Positions 33,411 to 41,838 of a stretch of DNA of 64,000 nucleotides are shown piece by piece. Made by a program: the position numbers and the translations under genes. How positions within the stretch are numbered: the stretch's first letter is position 1; each line of letters starts with the position of its first letter. The notes below the pieces were generated by a model. The model was given only the letters and a program-made list of their open reading frames with translations. It was not told the origin of the DNA and ran no database searches. This DNA is from UBA12077 sp963665525 (lineage in GTDB: Bacteria; Bacteroidota; Bacteroidia; Bacteroidales; UBA12077): assembly GCA_963665525.1 (NCBI GenBank), contig OY762280.1, positions 4,402,001-4,466,000 of the forward strand, in the 5' to 3' direction.

Positions 33411-33423
33411 AAAATCGTGCCAG
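33411..33423 (-). promoter_or_regulatory. Sigma-54-like -24 element for the permease
   Basis: On the minus strand CTGGCACGATTTT gives a perfect -24 box (TGGCACG), but the expected -12 TTGC reads TAAAG. It lies 33 nt before the permease start codon. Partial match only. Confidence 0.3.
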
Positions 33424-33486
33424 TTGAATTAAGTTGTATAAAATCAGACCGATATACGAAATAAATATATTTAATTTGAAAATAAT

Positions 33487-33526
33487 TGTGTCATATTGAT
33501 ACATAAATTTGTGCCATTATGATACG
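33487..33526. promoter_or_regulatory. Two tandem palindromic regulator sites
   Basis: TGTGTCA-TAT-TGATACA (33487-33503), a perfect 7-3-7 palindrome of the form TGTnTCA/TGAnACA, and TGTGCCA-TTA-TGATACG (33510-33526), the same pattern with mismatches. Centres are 23 bp apart, about two helical turns. They lie between the divergent permease and the NtrC-type regulator. Confidence 0.6.
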
Positions 33527-33564
33527 ATTGTTATTTTTGATGTACCATATAAAAATATGAAAAC

Positions 33565-34926
33565 GTGATTGAAGGTAGAATTTTAGTAGTTGATGATGAT
33601 AAGGATGTTTTAACAACAGCCCGAATGATTCTAAAGCAAAAATTTACGGATGTTGTGGTAGAAACTAATCCTAAACGAATACCTGAACATTTGAGTAAAT
33701 ACGATTTTGAGGTCGTAGTCTTAGATATGAATTTTAAACCGGGAGTTACAAGTGGAGAAGAAGGGATATTTTGGCTAAAAAAAATTGTTAATATTGATCC
33801 AAATGTTAGTGTTGTAATGAATACAGCCTATGGCGATATTCAAATTGCGGTTGAGGCTATGAAACTGGGTGCATCTGAGTTTATTGTGAAACCTTGGGAA
33901 AGTGAGAAGTTTCTGGCTACTATTCAAACTGTTTTTAACCTTAGTCAGTCAAGGCGAAAAGTAAATAGGCTTGAACATACAAGGCAAATTTTAAGTCGTG
34001 ATATTGAAAAAGAATTCTCAGAAATTATTAGTAAATCGAAAGAAATGCTACCAATATTTTCTGTTATTGATAAAGTTTCCGAAACAGAGGCAAATGTTTT
34101 AGTGTTAGGAGAAAATGGAACAGGAAAAGAGCTTGTAGCAAGAGAAATTCACCGCAAATCGGACCGAAGTGATAAGCCTTTTATTAATGTTGATTTAGGA
34201 GCAATATCAGAAAGTTTATTTGAATCCGAATTATTTGGTCATGTGAAAGGGGCTTTTACTGATGCCAAAGAAGATAAACCAGGCAGATTTGAGATTGCCT
34301 CAGGGGGTACGTTGTTTTTAGATGAGATTGGAAATCTTTCCATGAATTTACAGTCGAAATTATTATCGGTTATTCAAAATCGAATGTTAACAAAAGTGGG
34401 TTCGTCAAAAAGTGTTAATATTGACGTACGACTTATTTGTGCAACCAACAAGGACTTACATCTAATGGTTAAGGAAGGAAGTTTTAGACAAGATTTGTTA
34501 TATAGAATAAATACCGTGGAAATTAATTTACCTCCACTTAGAAACAGGAAAGGTGATATTACTTTACTGGCAAAGAATTTTCTTAATAAATATTGTGAAA
34601 AGTATAATAAATCTCATCTAAAAATAAGCGAAATTGCTTACCAGGCTTTAAATGATTATGAATGGCCAGGAAATATTAGAGAATTACAACATTTAATAGA
34701 GAGAGCAGTAATTTTAGCTGAAGATAAGATAATTAATGAGGAAGATTTTTCTTTAAAAAAGGTAAAACTACATCATAATATGAATTCATTAAATGTGGAG
34801 GATTTGGAAAAACAAGCAATTGTCAATGCCATTCAAAAACATAAAGGAAATTATACGAAAGCAGCAAATGAACTTGGTTTAGGTCGTAGTACTCTTTACC
34901 GAAAAATGAAAAAATATGATCTTTAG
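33565..34926 (+). CDS. Sigma-54-dependent NtrC-family response regulator
   Basis: A 453-residue enhancer-binding regulator. The receiver domain has VVDDDKDV, phospho-acceptor Asp54 in VVLDMNF and Lys in IVKPW. The AAA+ domain has Walker A GENGTGKE (182-189) and Walker B GGTLFLDEIG. The sigma-54 contact loop reads GAFTDA (229-234) instead of GAFTGA. A Fis-type helix-turn-helix is at the C-terminus (NYTKAANELGLGRSTLYRKM). Start is GTG 33565. It overlaps the kinase gene by 11 bp. The permease lies divergently upstream, past two candidate binding sites. Confidence 0.92.
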   Translation: MIEGRILVVDDDKDVLTTARMILKQKFTDVVVETNPKRIPEHLSKYDFEVVVLDMNFKPGVTSGEEGIFWLKKIVNIDPNVSVVMNTAYGDIQIAVEAMKLGASEFIVKPWESEKFLATIQTVFNLSQSRRKVNRLEHTRQILSRDIEKEFSEIISKSKEMLPIFSVIDKVSETEANVLVLGENGTGKELVAREIHRKSDRSDKPFINVDLGAISESLFESELFGHVKGAFTDAKEDKPGRFEIASGGTLFLDEIGNLSMNLQSKLLSVIQNRMLTKVGSSKSVNIDVRLICATNKDLHLMVKEGSFRQDLLYRINTVEINLPPLRNRKGDITLLAKNFLNKYCEKYNKSHLKISEIAYQALNDYEWPGNIRELQHLIERAVILAEDKIINEEDFSLKKVKLHHNMNSLNVEDLEKQAIVNAIQKHKGNYTKAANELGLGRSTLYRKMKKYDL

Positions 34927-36256
34927 ACGATTCCGATACGTATCTATATTTTATTTACTTGTCATAATTGTTCTTACGGCGGTTGGTACATATATCATGT
35001 TTAATACCTATTTCTGGTTAACATCAGTATGGATTTTTATTGTGGATGTTTTATTTATATCCATCTTTTTAAATTTTATTGGAAAAGAACAACGTAAGCT
35101 TTCTCATTTCTTGGTTTCAGTTAATCAGGATGATTTTAATCCACCATATACAAAAAGTTTTAAGGATTTGGATTTTAATCAGGCATTTGAAAAGCTTTCT
35201 AAGGTGATCATCTCATTAAGAAATGAAGCTCAAATAAACTATCAGTATTTACAAACTGTGGTGAATCAAATAAATACTGCAATTGTATGTGTTGATGAGT
35301 CAGGTAAGATTGTTTTATCCAATAGTTCTTCTAATGAATTGTTTAAGAAAAAAGCATTAAGAAATATAAATTCTCTAAGCATATCTAGTGAAAACTTGCC
35401 TCATCTTTTAAATAATCTTAAACCAAATGAAAAAAAGCTCGTGAAAATTAAGTTAGATGGAGAGCTTTTTAATTATTCTGTTCAGTTAGCAGAATTTAAA
35501 ATATTGACTAATAGGTTTAAATTATTTTCTTTCCAAAATATCCAGAGCGAATTAGAACAGAATGAACTTGAATCGTGGCAGAAACTTACCAGAGTGATGG
35601 CTCATGAAATTATGAATTCCGCTATTCCAATATCAAATCTTTCTGGGCTTGTTTCAAATAAATTATTTGATGAAAATGGAGAGCTACTTAAAGGTATCAA
35701 TAAAGAGCAGGAAGAAGATATTAAAGAGGGATTGAATACTATCGAATCACGCAGTAAAGGACTTGTAAATTTTGTGGAGGCTACGCGTAATTTTACAAAA
35801 ATGCCTAAACCGGACCTTAAAGAAGTTAAAATTGTTGATTTGATAAAAAGAGTAGAAATTTTGCTTAATTCAAAGATTATTGAAAATAATATTAAACTGA
35901 GTGTCAACATAGCATCAGAGGATCTAAAAATCCTTGTTGATAAATCTTTAATTGAACAAGTTTTTATTAATTTATTATTAAATGCAATGGATGCTTTGAG
36001 CGATTCAGAAAATCCGGAAATAAAAATTAATGCATTAAAAAAAGATGATAACCATTTAATCATATCTATTGAAGATAATGGAAAAGGGATTGAAGAATCG
36101 AACCTCGAAAATATTTTTGTACCTTTCTTTACAACCAAACAAAAGGGTTCTGGTATAGGTTTAAGCTTAGCTAAACAGATAATGTTTTTGCATAAAGGAA
36201 ACATTACAGTTAAGTCAGATCCTAATATTGGAACGAAGTTTGTCTTATCTTTTTAA
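34916..36256 (+). CDS. Sensor histidine kinase, NtrB-like
   Basis: A 446-residue kinase partnering the NtrC-type regulator. Two N-terminal transmembrane helices (~7-27 and ~32-52) are separated by almost no periplasmic loop, so sensing is probably within the membrane or cytoplasm. A PAS-like region (~110-210) precedes the dimerization helix with His230 in VMAHEIMNSAIPI, and HATPase carries NLLLNAMDALSD, EDNGKGIEES and GSGIGLSLAKQI. Its ATG overlaps the regulator's stop by 11 bp, so they are translationally coupled. The signal is unknown. Confidence 0.9.
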   Translation: MIFRRFRYVSIFYLLVIIVLTAVGTYIMFNTYFWLTSVWIFIVDVLFISIFLNFIGKEQRKLSHFLVSVNQDDFNPPYTKSFKDLDFNQAFEKLSKVIISLRNEAQINYQYLQTVVNQINTAIVCVDESGKIVLSNSSSNELFKKKALRNINSLSISSENLPHLLNNLKPNEKKLVKIKLDGELFNYSVQLAEFKILTNRFKLFSFQNIQSELEQNELESWQKLTRVMAHEIMNSAIPISNLSGLVSNKLFDENGELLKGINKEQEEDIKEGLNTIESRSKGLVNFVEATRNFTKMPKPDLKEVKIVDLIKRVEILLNSKIIENNIKLSVNIASEDLKILVDKSLIEQVFINLLLNAMDALSDSENPEIKINALKKDDNHLIISIEDNGKGIEESNLENIFVPFFTTKQKGSGIGLSLAKQIMFLHKGNITVKSDPNIGTKFVLSF

Positions 36257-36314
36257 GAAGAAATGTTAATGAATGATTTTAGTTAAAAACTTCAACTAAA
36301 ATTGTTAACAACTT

Positions 36315-36344
36315 AAACTTTATTTAAATATCAAACTAAAGTTT
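36315..36344. repeat. Inverted repeat before the STAS gene
   Basis: AAACTTTA (36315-36322) and TAAAGTTT (36337-36344), 14-nt spacing, perfect over 8 bp. It lies about 40 nt before the ATG and could be a weak operator. Confidence 0.3.
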
Positions 36345-36381
36345 AGATTGTATTTTCACAGCATAATTAAATTAATCAAAA

Positions 36382-36687
36382 ATGATAACAGTAGACCATA
36401 TTGAAAATACATACTTAGTTTCGTTTTTTAACATGACTAGGCTAAATGTGTTAAACTCTAAAGATATCGAGGAAAAATTAATACCAATGGTTAAGCAGGA
36501 AGAAGCTCTACTAACATTGAATTTTTCAGGAATAAAATTTATTGATAGCTCAGGTTTTGAAGTGCTTTTAAATTTATATAAAACAGCGAGGGAAAATAAT
36601 TCAAAACTACACTTGATAAATCTTTCGGACGAGCTGGTTGAGTTAGTAGAATTAGTGAAGCTAGATCATGTATTTCAAATAAATTAA
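36382..36687 (+). CDS. STAS-domain protein (anti-anti-sigma type)
   Basis: A 101-residue single-domain STAS protein. The phosphorylatable region is NFSGIKFIDSSGFEVLLNLY, with Ser56/Ser57 at the position used in anti-sigma antagonists. Length matches SpoIIAA-like proteins. Such proteins release sigma factors from anti-sigma kinases when unphosphorylated. No anti-sigma kinase or phosphatase gene is adjacent. It follows the NtrB-like kinase by 125 nt and probably has its own promoter; a strong bidirectional terminator follows it. Confidence 0.88.
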   Translation: MITVDHIENTYLVSFFNMTRLNVLNSKDIEEKLIPMVKQEEALLTLNFSGIKFIDSSGFEVLLNLYKTARENNSKLHLINLSDELVELVELVKLDHVFQIN

Positions 36688-36724
36688 AATAAAGAAGGGT
36701 TGAAAATTTCAACCCTTCTTTATT
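36688..36724. terminator. Bidirectional terminator between STAS gene and miaB
   Basis: AATAAAGAAGGGTTGAAA (36688-36705), one A, then the exact complement (36707-36724) with T runs outside both arms. An 18-bp perfect stem serving both convergent genes. Confidence 0.92.
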
Positions 36725-36726
36725 TT

Positions 36727-38064
36727 TTATTCTACTGGAATGCCAATAAGTGTTGCTGAAGTACATTCGGTAATTTCAATAAAAGCATAGTCTCCAATTT
36801 TAAAATCTTTTTTAGGAAATACTACAACTTTATTTTGGGAATTCCTTCCGAATAAGTGTTCATCAGATTTTTTTGATACCCCTTCAATTAATACTTCATA
36901 TACTTTTCCAAGATCTGCTTTTTTACTTTTTTCTGATAATTCGGTTTGCAGATTAATAATTTCAGTTAAGCGCCTGGTTTTTGTTCCATCAGAAATATCA
37001 TCTTTCAAATGTCTTGCTGCATATGTTTTTGGCCTTTCAGAATATTTAAACATATAAGCCAAATCGTAATTCACAAATTCCATTAAGCTTAAAGTATCTT
37101 GATGATCTTCTTCAGTTTCCCCGGGAAACCCTGTCATAATATCTGTTGAAATGGCACAGTCAGGTAATATTTTTTTGATCGCCATAATTCTATCCATATA
37201 CCACTCTCTAGTATATCCACGATTCATTTTCTCAAGTATGCGTGTGCTTCCCGATTGTGCAGGTAAATGAATGTGATTACATATATTATTATACATGGCC
37301 ATGGTATACAGAACATCATCCGACATATCTTTCGGATGCGATGTGGAAAATCGAATTCTAAGAGAAGGGCTTATGCGAGCAACCATTTCCAGTAATTGAG
37401 CAAACTTGATTGTTTTACCATCTTCTTTTGGTTCCCAGGTGTATGAATCAACATTCTGTCCCAATAGAGTAACCTCCTTATATCCCTTGTTGTGTAAGTC
37501 TTCAACTTCTCTAAGAATTGATTCCGGATCACGACTGCGTTCTCCACCTCTTACGTATGGTACAATACAGTAAGAACACATGTTGTTACAACCGCGCATA
37601 ATAGAAACAAAGGCAGAAATACCATTCTTATCCATTCTAACAGGACTAATATCTGCATAAGTTTCTTCTTTTGATAGAATTACATTAACTGCTTTTTGCC
37701 CTGATCCAGCTGAATCTAATAAATTTGGTAAATCACGATAGGCATCAGGACCAACAACAATGTCAACAGTCTTTTCTGCCTCGATTAGTTTTTCTTTTAA
37801 ACGTTCAGCCATACATCCAATTACACCAACAGTAAGTTCGGGCTTTTTCTTTTTTATTTGTTTAAAAACATTTAAACGACCCCAAACTCTTTGTTCTGCA
37901 TTTTCACGTATCGAACAGGTGTTTACCAATATTACATCTGCGTCATTAATATCTTCTGTTACATCGTAACCATTATCTTTTAAAACTGAAACCACCACTT
38001 CACTATCGGCCACATTCATCTGGCAACCATAGGTTTCAATATATAATTTTTGAGATGTACTCAT
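36727..38064 (-). CDS. miaB: tRNA-2-methylthio-N6-dimethylallyladenosine synthase
   Basis: A 445-residue radical-SAM methylthiotransferase that modifies A37 of tRNAs. The N-terminal UPF0004 domain has cluster ligands Cys14, Cys50 and Cys84. The radical-SAM motif is Cys159-Cys163-Cys166 in RGCNNMCSYCIVPYVRG. A TRAM domain at the C-terminus includes GKVYEVLIEGVSKKSDEHLFGR. HLFGRNSQNKVVVFP favours MiaB over MtaB or RimO. It is a single gene between the bidirectional terminator and yebC. Confidence 0.95.
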   Translation of the reverse strand: MSTSQKLYIETYGCQMNVADSEVVVSVLKDNGYDVTEDINDADVILVNTCSIRENAEQRVWGRLNVFKQIKKKKPELTVGVIGCMAERLKEKLIEAEKTVDIVVGPDAYRDLPNLLDSAGSGQKAVNVILSKEETYADISPVRMDKNGISAFVSIMRGCNNMCSYCIVPYVRGGERSRDPESILREVEDLHNKGYKEVTLLGQNVDSYTWEPKEDGKTIKFAQLLEMVARISPSLRIRFSTSHPKDMSDDVLYTMAMYNNICNHIHLPAQSGSTRILEKMNRGYTREWYMDRIMAIKKILPDCAISTDIMTGFPGETEEDHQDTLSLMEFVNYDLAYMFKYSERPKTYAARHLKDDISDGTKTRRLTEIINLQTELSEKSKKADLGKVYEVLIEGVSKKSDEHLFGRNSQNKVVVFPKKDFKIGDYAFIEITECTSATLIGIPVE

Positions 38065-38207
38065 CTATTTTAAGTTAAATTAAATTCTGTGCAAATTTAT
38101 TAAAAATTAATAGCAAAAGTCAGAAACCGAAATATTCTTGTATAATTAGGACATTTAAGTCTGAAATTAATTTTTAAAATTCGGATTATAAATATTTTAA
38201 AATTTAC

Positions 38208-38215
38208 TAATTTTG
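38208..38215 (+). promoter_or_regulatory. -7 element for yebC
   Basis: TAATTTTG matches TAnnTTTG; the -33 position reads ATTA. Predicted start is about 35 nt before the ATG at 38257. Confidence 0.45.
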
Positions 38216-38256
38216 ATGCATTAAACGAATATTGTAACATTTAATTATTAATTGAT

Positions 38257-39000
38257 ATGTCAGGTCACAGTAAATGGTCGAAGATTAAAAGAGCTAAGGG
38301 AGCAAATGACGCTAAGCGCTCTAAAATGTTTTCAAGGATTGTAAAAGAAATTCAAATTGCCGTAAAGGAAGGTGGTCCGGATCCTGAATCTAATCCGCGT
38401 TTGAGACTAGCTGTGAATAATGCTAAAGGTGTGAATATGCCTAAGGATAATGTTGAACGTGCTATTAGTAAGGCTGACAAAGAAGGTGATAATTTGGAAG
38501 CAATGTCTTTCGAAGGGTATGCACCAAACGGTATTGCTGTATTTGTTGATTGTTTGACTGATAATAAAAATAGAACAGTTAGTAATGTAAGAGCTATTTT
38601 TACAAAATATAATGGAAACCTGGGAACAAATGGTTCTCTCTCATTTTTATTCGACACTAAAGGTATCTTTACTTTCCCAGCTCCTGAAGGAATGGATATG
38701 GATGAGCTCGAACTAGAAATGATTGATGCAGGTGCTGAGAATATAGAAGTAGAAGAAGGAATCATTACAATCACAACTGCAAAAGAAGATTTCGGAAATG
38801 TTCAAAAGAAAATTGATGAAATGAATATTGAAGTTGAGAATGCTGGATTACAACGTATTCCTAATGATACTAAAGCTTTAGATGTTGATTCTGCGTTAAA
38901 AGTATTAAAAATGATCGATGCTTTTGAAGATGATGATGACGTTCAGGATGTTTATCATAGCTTGGAATTAACAGACGAAGTTGCTGCAGCGATGGAGTAA
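38257..39000 (+). CDS. yebC: YebC/TACO1-family protein
   Basis: A 247-residue protein with the family N-terminus MSGHSKWSKIKRAKGANDAKRSK. The middle holds the conserved MPKDNVERAISKA and GYAPNGIAVFVDCLTDNKNRT. Older annotations call it a transcriptional regulator. More recent family work supports a role in relieving ribosome stalling at proline stretches, but which role applies here is not shown by sequence. The C-terminus is acidic (DAFEDDDDVQDVYHSL). A terminator follows it. Confidence 0.94.
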   Translation: MSGHSKWSKIKRAKGANDAKRSKMFSRIVKEIQIAVKEGGPDPESNPRLRLAVNNAKGVNMPKDNVERAISKADKEGDNLEAMSFEGYAPNGIAVFVDCLTDNKNRTVSNVRAIFTKYNGNLGTNGSLSFLFDTKGIFTFPAPEGMDMDELELEMIDAGAENIEVEEGIITITTAKEDFGNVQKKIDEMNIEVENAGLQRIPNDTKALDVDSALKVLKMIDAFEDDDDVQDVYHSLELTDEVAAAME

Positions 39001-39021
39001 ATTCTTAAAGCAAAAATATAT

Positions 39022-39053
39022 AACGGTCAGTTCATAGAATTGACCGTTTTTTA
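39022..39053 (+). terminator. Terminator after yebC
   Basis: AACGGTCA (39022-39029), loop of 11 nt, TGACCGTT (39041-39048) and then T-rich. An 8-bp stem with a U tract on the plus strand. Confidence 0.82.
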
Positions 39054-39110
39054 TTTTTATAAGAATACTATTATAATTTGTATTTTTATCCCTCTTTAAT
39101 TTGATCCACT

Positions 39111-40601
39111 ATGGAAAAGAAATATATTCTTTCATTAGATCAGGGAACATCAAGTTCTAGATCTCTTTTGTTTAATAAGCAAGGCCTTGTAACTGATTGG
39201 GAGCAGGAAGAATTTGCTCAGTATTACCCAAGAGCAGGCTGGGTTGAACATGAACCTTTCGAAATATGGAATTCACAAATCAATACAGCTTTACAATTAT
39301 TAAAAAAAGGAGAAATAAATATTTCTGAAATTGGTGCAATTGGAATTGCTAATCAGAGAGAAACAGTAATACTTTGGGATAAAAATACCGGTGAACCAGT
39401 ATATAGAGCCATTGTTTGGCAAGATAAACGTACAGCCGATTTATGCAAAAAACTACAGGATGAAGGATGGAGCGATTATATTAAAGAAAATACAGGTTTA
39501 GTGATTGATTCCTATTTTTCTGCTACAAAAATTCATTGGATTTTAAATGTTGTTCCCGGAGTAAAAGAAAAAGCTGACAAAGGAGAAATATTGGCAGGAA
39601 CTATTGATACCTGGCTTGTTTGGAAGCTTTCTGGAGGCAAATTACATGTCACAGACTATTCAAATGCTTCTCGTACCATGCTTTTTAATATCCGAGAATT
39701 AGAGTGGGATAAAACATTACTTGACCTTTTTGAAATTCCGGAAAGCATCTTGCCCGAAGTCAAAGAATCATCTTGTATATATGGATATACCGATAAATCG
39801 GTTTTGGGTGAAGAAATTCCTATTGCAGGAATTGCAGGAGACCAGCAGGCAGCATTATTTGGTCAGGCTTGTACTGAAAAAGGGATGGCTAAAAATACGT
39901 ATGGTACAGGTTGTTTTATGTTAATGAATACCGGAGAACAAATCATTGATTCAAAATCTGGATTGGTAACAAGCATTGCATGGGGAATTAATGGTAAAAT
40001 ATCGTATGCTCTCGAAGGTAGTGTATTTATTGCCGGTGCAGCGATTAAATGGTTGCGCGATGCTTTAAAGCTTATAAAAAATGCTAGTGAAACAGAACAA
40101 ATTGCTTATGAAGTTGAAGATACTGAAGAAGTTTATGTTGTTCCGGCATTTTCAGGATTAGGGGCTCCATATTGGGATATGTATGCACGTGGTGCAATTC
40201 TTGGATTGACTCAAGGTGTAACTGATAAGCATATCGTGCGTTCTACTTTAGAATCCTTGGCTTATCAAACCATGGATGTGATTAAAGCTATGGAGAATGA
40301 TTCTGAAATTAAATTAAAATCATTAAATGTGGATGGTGGAGCTTGTGCAAATAATTTCTTAATGCAGTTTCAATCTGATTTATTAAATGTTGAGGTTAAT
40401 CGTCCAAAGAATATTGAGACTACTGCATTGGGAGCAGCCCTTTTGGCAGGTTTAGCAGTTAATTTCTGGACTATGGAAGAATTAATTCAACAACGTGAAA
40501 TAGAAAAGGTATTTATTCCGTTAATGGATGAAGAGAAAAGAAAGAAATTATATACAGGTTGGTTAAAAGCTATTGAAAAAGCTAAAAATTGGCAACAATA
40601 A
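39111..40601 (+). CDS. glpK: Glycerol kinase
   Basis: A 496-residue FGGY-family kinase that phosphorylates glycerol to glycerol-3-phosphate. The N-terminal phosphate-binding site is SLDQGTSSSRSLLF. GIANQRETVILWDKNTGEPVYRAIVWQDKRT is the GlpK-specific region (key parts IANQRET and WQDKRT). The C-terminal signature VDGGACANNFLMQFQSDLL is also present. Length matches GlpK. No glpF or glpD accompanies it here, and it stands alone before a small lipoprotein gene 43 nt downstream. Confidence 0.95.
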   Translation: MEKKYILSLDQGTSSSRSLLFNKQGLVTDWEQEEFAQYYPRAGWVEHEPFEIWNSQINTALQLLKKGEINISEIGAIGIANQRETVILWDKNTGEPVYRAIVWQDKRTADLCKKLQDEGWSDYIKENTGLVIDSYFSATKIHWILNVVPGVKEKADKGEILAGTIDTWLVWKLSGGKLHVTDYSNASRTMLFNIRELEWDKTLLDLFEIPESILPEVKESSCIYGYTDKSVLGEEIPIAGIAGDQQAALFGQACTEKGMAKNTYGTGCFMLMNTGEQIIDSKSGLVTSIAWGINGKISYALEGSVFIAGAAIKWLRDALKLIKNASETEQIAYEVEDTEEVYVVPAFSGLGAPYWDMYARGAILGLTQGVTDKHIVRSTLESLAYQTMDVIKAMENDSEIKLKSLNVDGGACANNFLMQFQSDLLNVEVNRPKNIETTALGAALLAGLAVNFWTMEELIQQREIEKVFIPLMDEEKRKKLYTGWLKAIEKAKNWQQ

Positions 40602-40644
40602 AAAATATAAATACATTAGATAGAAACTGAAAGATAATAGAGAG

Positions 40645-41097
40645 ATGGATATTAAAAAGATTCTTGGATTAATAGTCGTAAGTATTATTCTTAGTAGTTG
40701 TAATGCTTTTAAGAATGTTGAAATTGGAGATGTAAATAATGTGAATTTTAAGGGAATGGTTGATAATAAAATCAGCCTTGAATTACAAATTCCAATAACA
40801 AATCCTAATGGGTTTAAAATAAAAATAAAATCGATGGATTTAGATATTTCTGTAAATGGGAATTATATCGGAAAAATGAAGAACGCGCAAGATGTTGTCA
40901 TTCTATCTAAATCAAACGATGTTCATCATGTTGTGGTTGATATATATATGAAAAATGCATTAGCAAGTATGGCTACTTTTTACAAATTACGAAATTCGAA
41001 AAATTTTGAAATGCAAATTGATGGTACTATAAAAGCGAAGGCGTTATTAAGAGCTAAAACAATTAAAGTATCAGAAAAACAAATGGTTAGTATTTAG
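40645..41097 (+). CDS. LEA type 2/WHy-domain lipoprotein
   Basis: A 150-residue protein with a lipoprotein signal (IILSSC, Cys at ~19). The mature part fits a LEA14-like Water-stress/Hypersensitive fold: NKISLELQIPITNPNGFKIKIKSMDLDISVNGNYIG carries the conserved NPN. The role is unknown, though a membrane-anchored structural role is likely. It follows glpK by 43 nt in the same direction. Confidence 0.75.
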   Translation: MDIKKILGLIVVSIILSSCNAFKNVEIGDVNNVNFKGMVDNKISLELQIPITNPNGFKIKIKSMDLDISVNGNYIGKMKNAQDVVILSKSNDVHHVVVDIYMKNALASMATFYKLRNSKNFEMQIDGTIKAKALLRAKTIKVSEKQMVSI

Positions 41098-41151
41098 TTT
41101 CTGAAACCGTAATATTTATTTATGTGTATGATATATCTTCAAAAAAATGAT

Positions 41152-41159
41152 TAATTTTG
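41152..41159 (+). promoter_or_regulatory. -7 element for the SPOR-domain gene
   Basis: TAATTTTG matches TAnnTTTG and lies inside the apparent N-terminus of the longest frame (ATG 41147). It therefore argues for translation from the ATG at 41180. Confidence 0.5.
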
Positions 41160-41179
41160 CGACATCAAACAGGGTAATC

Positions 41180-41653
41180 ATGACCAAGCTTAAGTTTTTC
41201 TTTATAAATATAATTTTATTAGCAACAGGCTTTAGTGCTTTTTCTCAAACAAATCAAGAAGCGTATTTGGGTGATGATATCTTCTCAAAAATCCAAACTC
41301 AAGAGCAAGGTCAAAATGAGATTATGATTTTTCAGGATATGAGAATTAATGAGTTGGTCTATAATCATGTGGAGCAAAATAAAAGAAAAGGCATTCCGGG
41401 ATATAGAATCAGGATTTATTCAAATCTGGGAAGTGGAGCTAGAGATCAGTCACAAGATATAAAAGCACGTTTCTATGAGCTTTTCCCTGAAATTCCAATC
41501 TATAGAGAGTACGATAGTCCATACTTTAAAGTTTATGTTGGCGATTATAGATCTAAAGTGGATGCTTTAAAAGATTTTAATCATATCAAAAGATATTTTC
41601 GATCAGCATTTATTGTGCCTGATAGAATAAAATATCCGGCCTTTGAAGAATAA
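41180..41653 (+). CDS. SPOR-domain exported protein
   Basis: A 157-residue protein with a signal peptide (MTKLKFFFINIILLATGFSAFSQ). The C-terminal ~80 residues look like a SPOR domain: IPGYRIRIYSNLGSGARDQSQDIKARFYELFP then YFKVYVGDYRSKVDALKDFNHIKRYF (key motif FKVYVGDYRS). SPOR domains bind peptidoglycan lacking stem peptides, so a periplasmic role in cell-wall work is likely. The start at 41180 is preferred over 41147 because a promoter element covers the latter. It is followed by a hairpin terminator. Confidence 0.85.
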   Translation: MTKLKFFFINIILLATGFSAFSQTNQEAYLGDDIFSKIQTQEQGQNEIMIFQDMRINELVYNHVEQNKRKGIPGYRIRIYSNLGSGARDQSQDIKARFYELFPEIPIYREYDSPYFKVYVGDYRSKVDALKDFNHIKRYFRSAFIVPDRIKYPAFEE

Positions 41654-41770
41654 TCTAAAATGATATCAGAAACGAAGGATATGAATTTTGAAGGGAAAAC
41701 GGTAGAAAGAATTGAAGATAATATCCTTAGAATAAAATATAACCATCTTTATAAGATGAAAATTAAATGC

Positions 41771-41806
41771 AATTTGTTGTCGGTAGATAACAAATTGTTT
41801 TGTTTT
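41771..41806 (+). terminator. Terminator after the SPOR-domain gene
   Basis: AATTTGTTGTC (41771-41781), tetraloop GGTA, GATAACAAATT (41786-41796), one G:U, then a T-rich run. It lies 118 nt after the stop. A 52-codon frame at 41660-41818 spans it and is probably spurious. Confidence 0.72.
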
Positions 41807-41838
41807 ATGTTTAATTAACATACAAATAATTTACCATA

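Noticed and set aside
35602..36204. 200-codon open frame on the minus strand
   Set aside because: Antisense to the NtrB-like kinase, which has clear motifs; no start context or family features.
41660..41818. 52-codon frame between the SPOR and PurF-like genes
   Set aside because: Contains a terminator hairpin, shows no domain, and has no ribosome-binding context.
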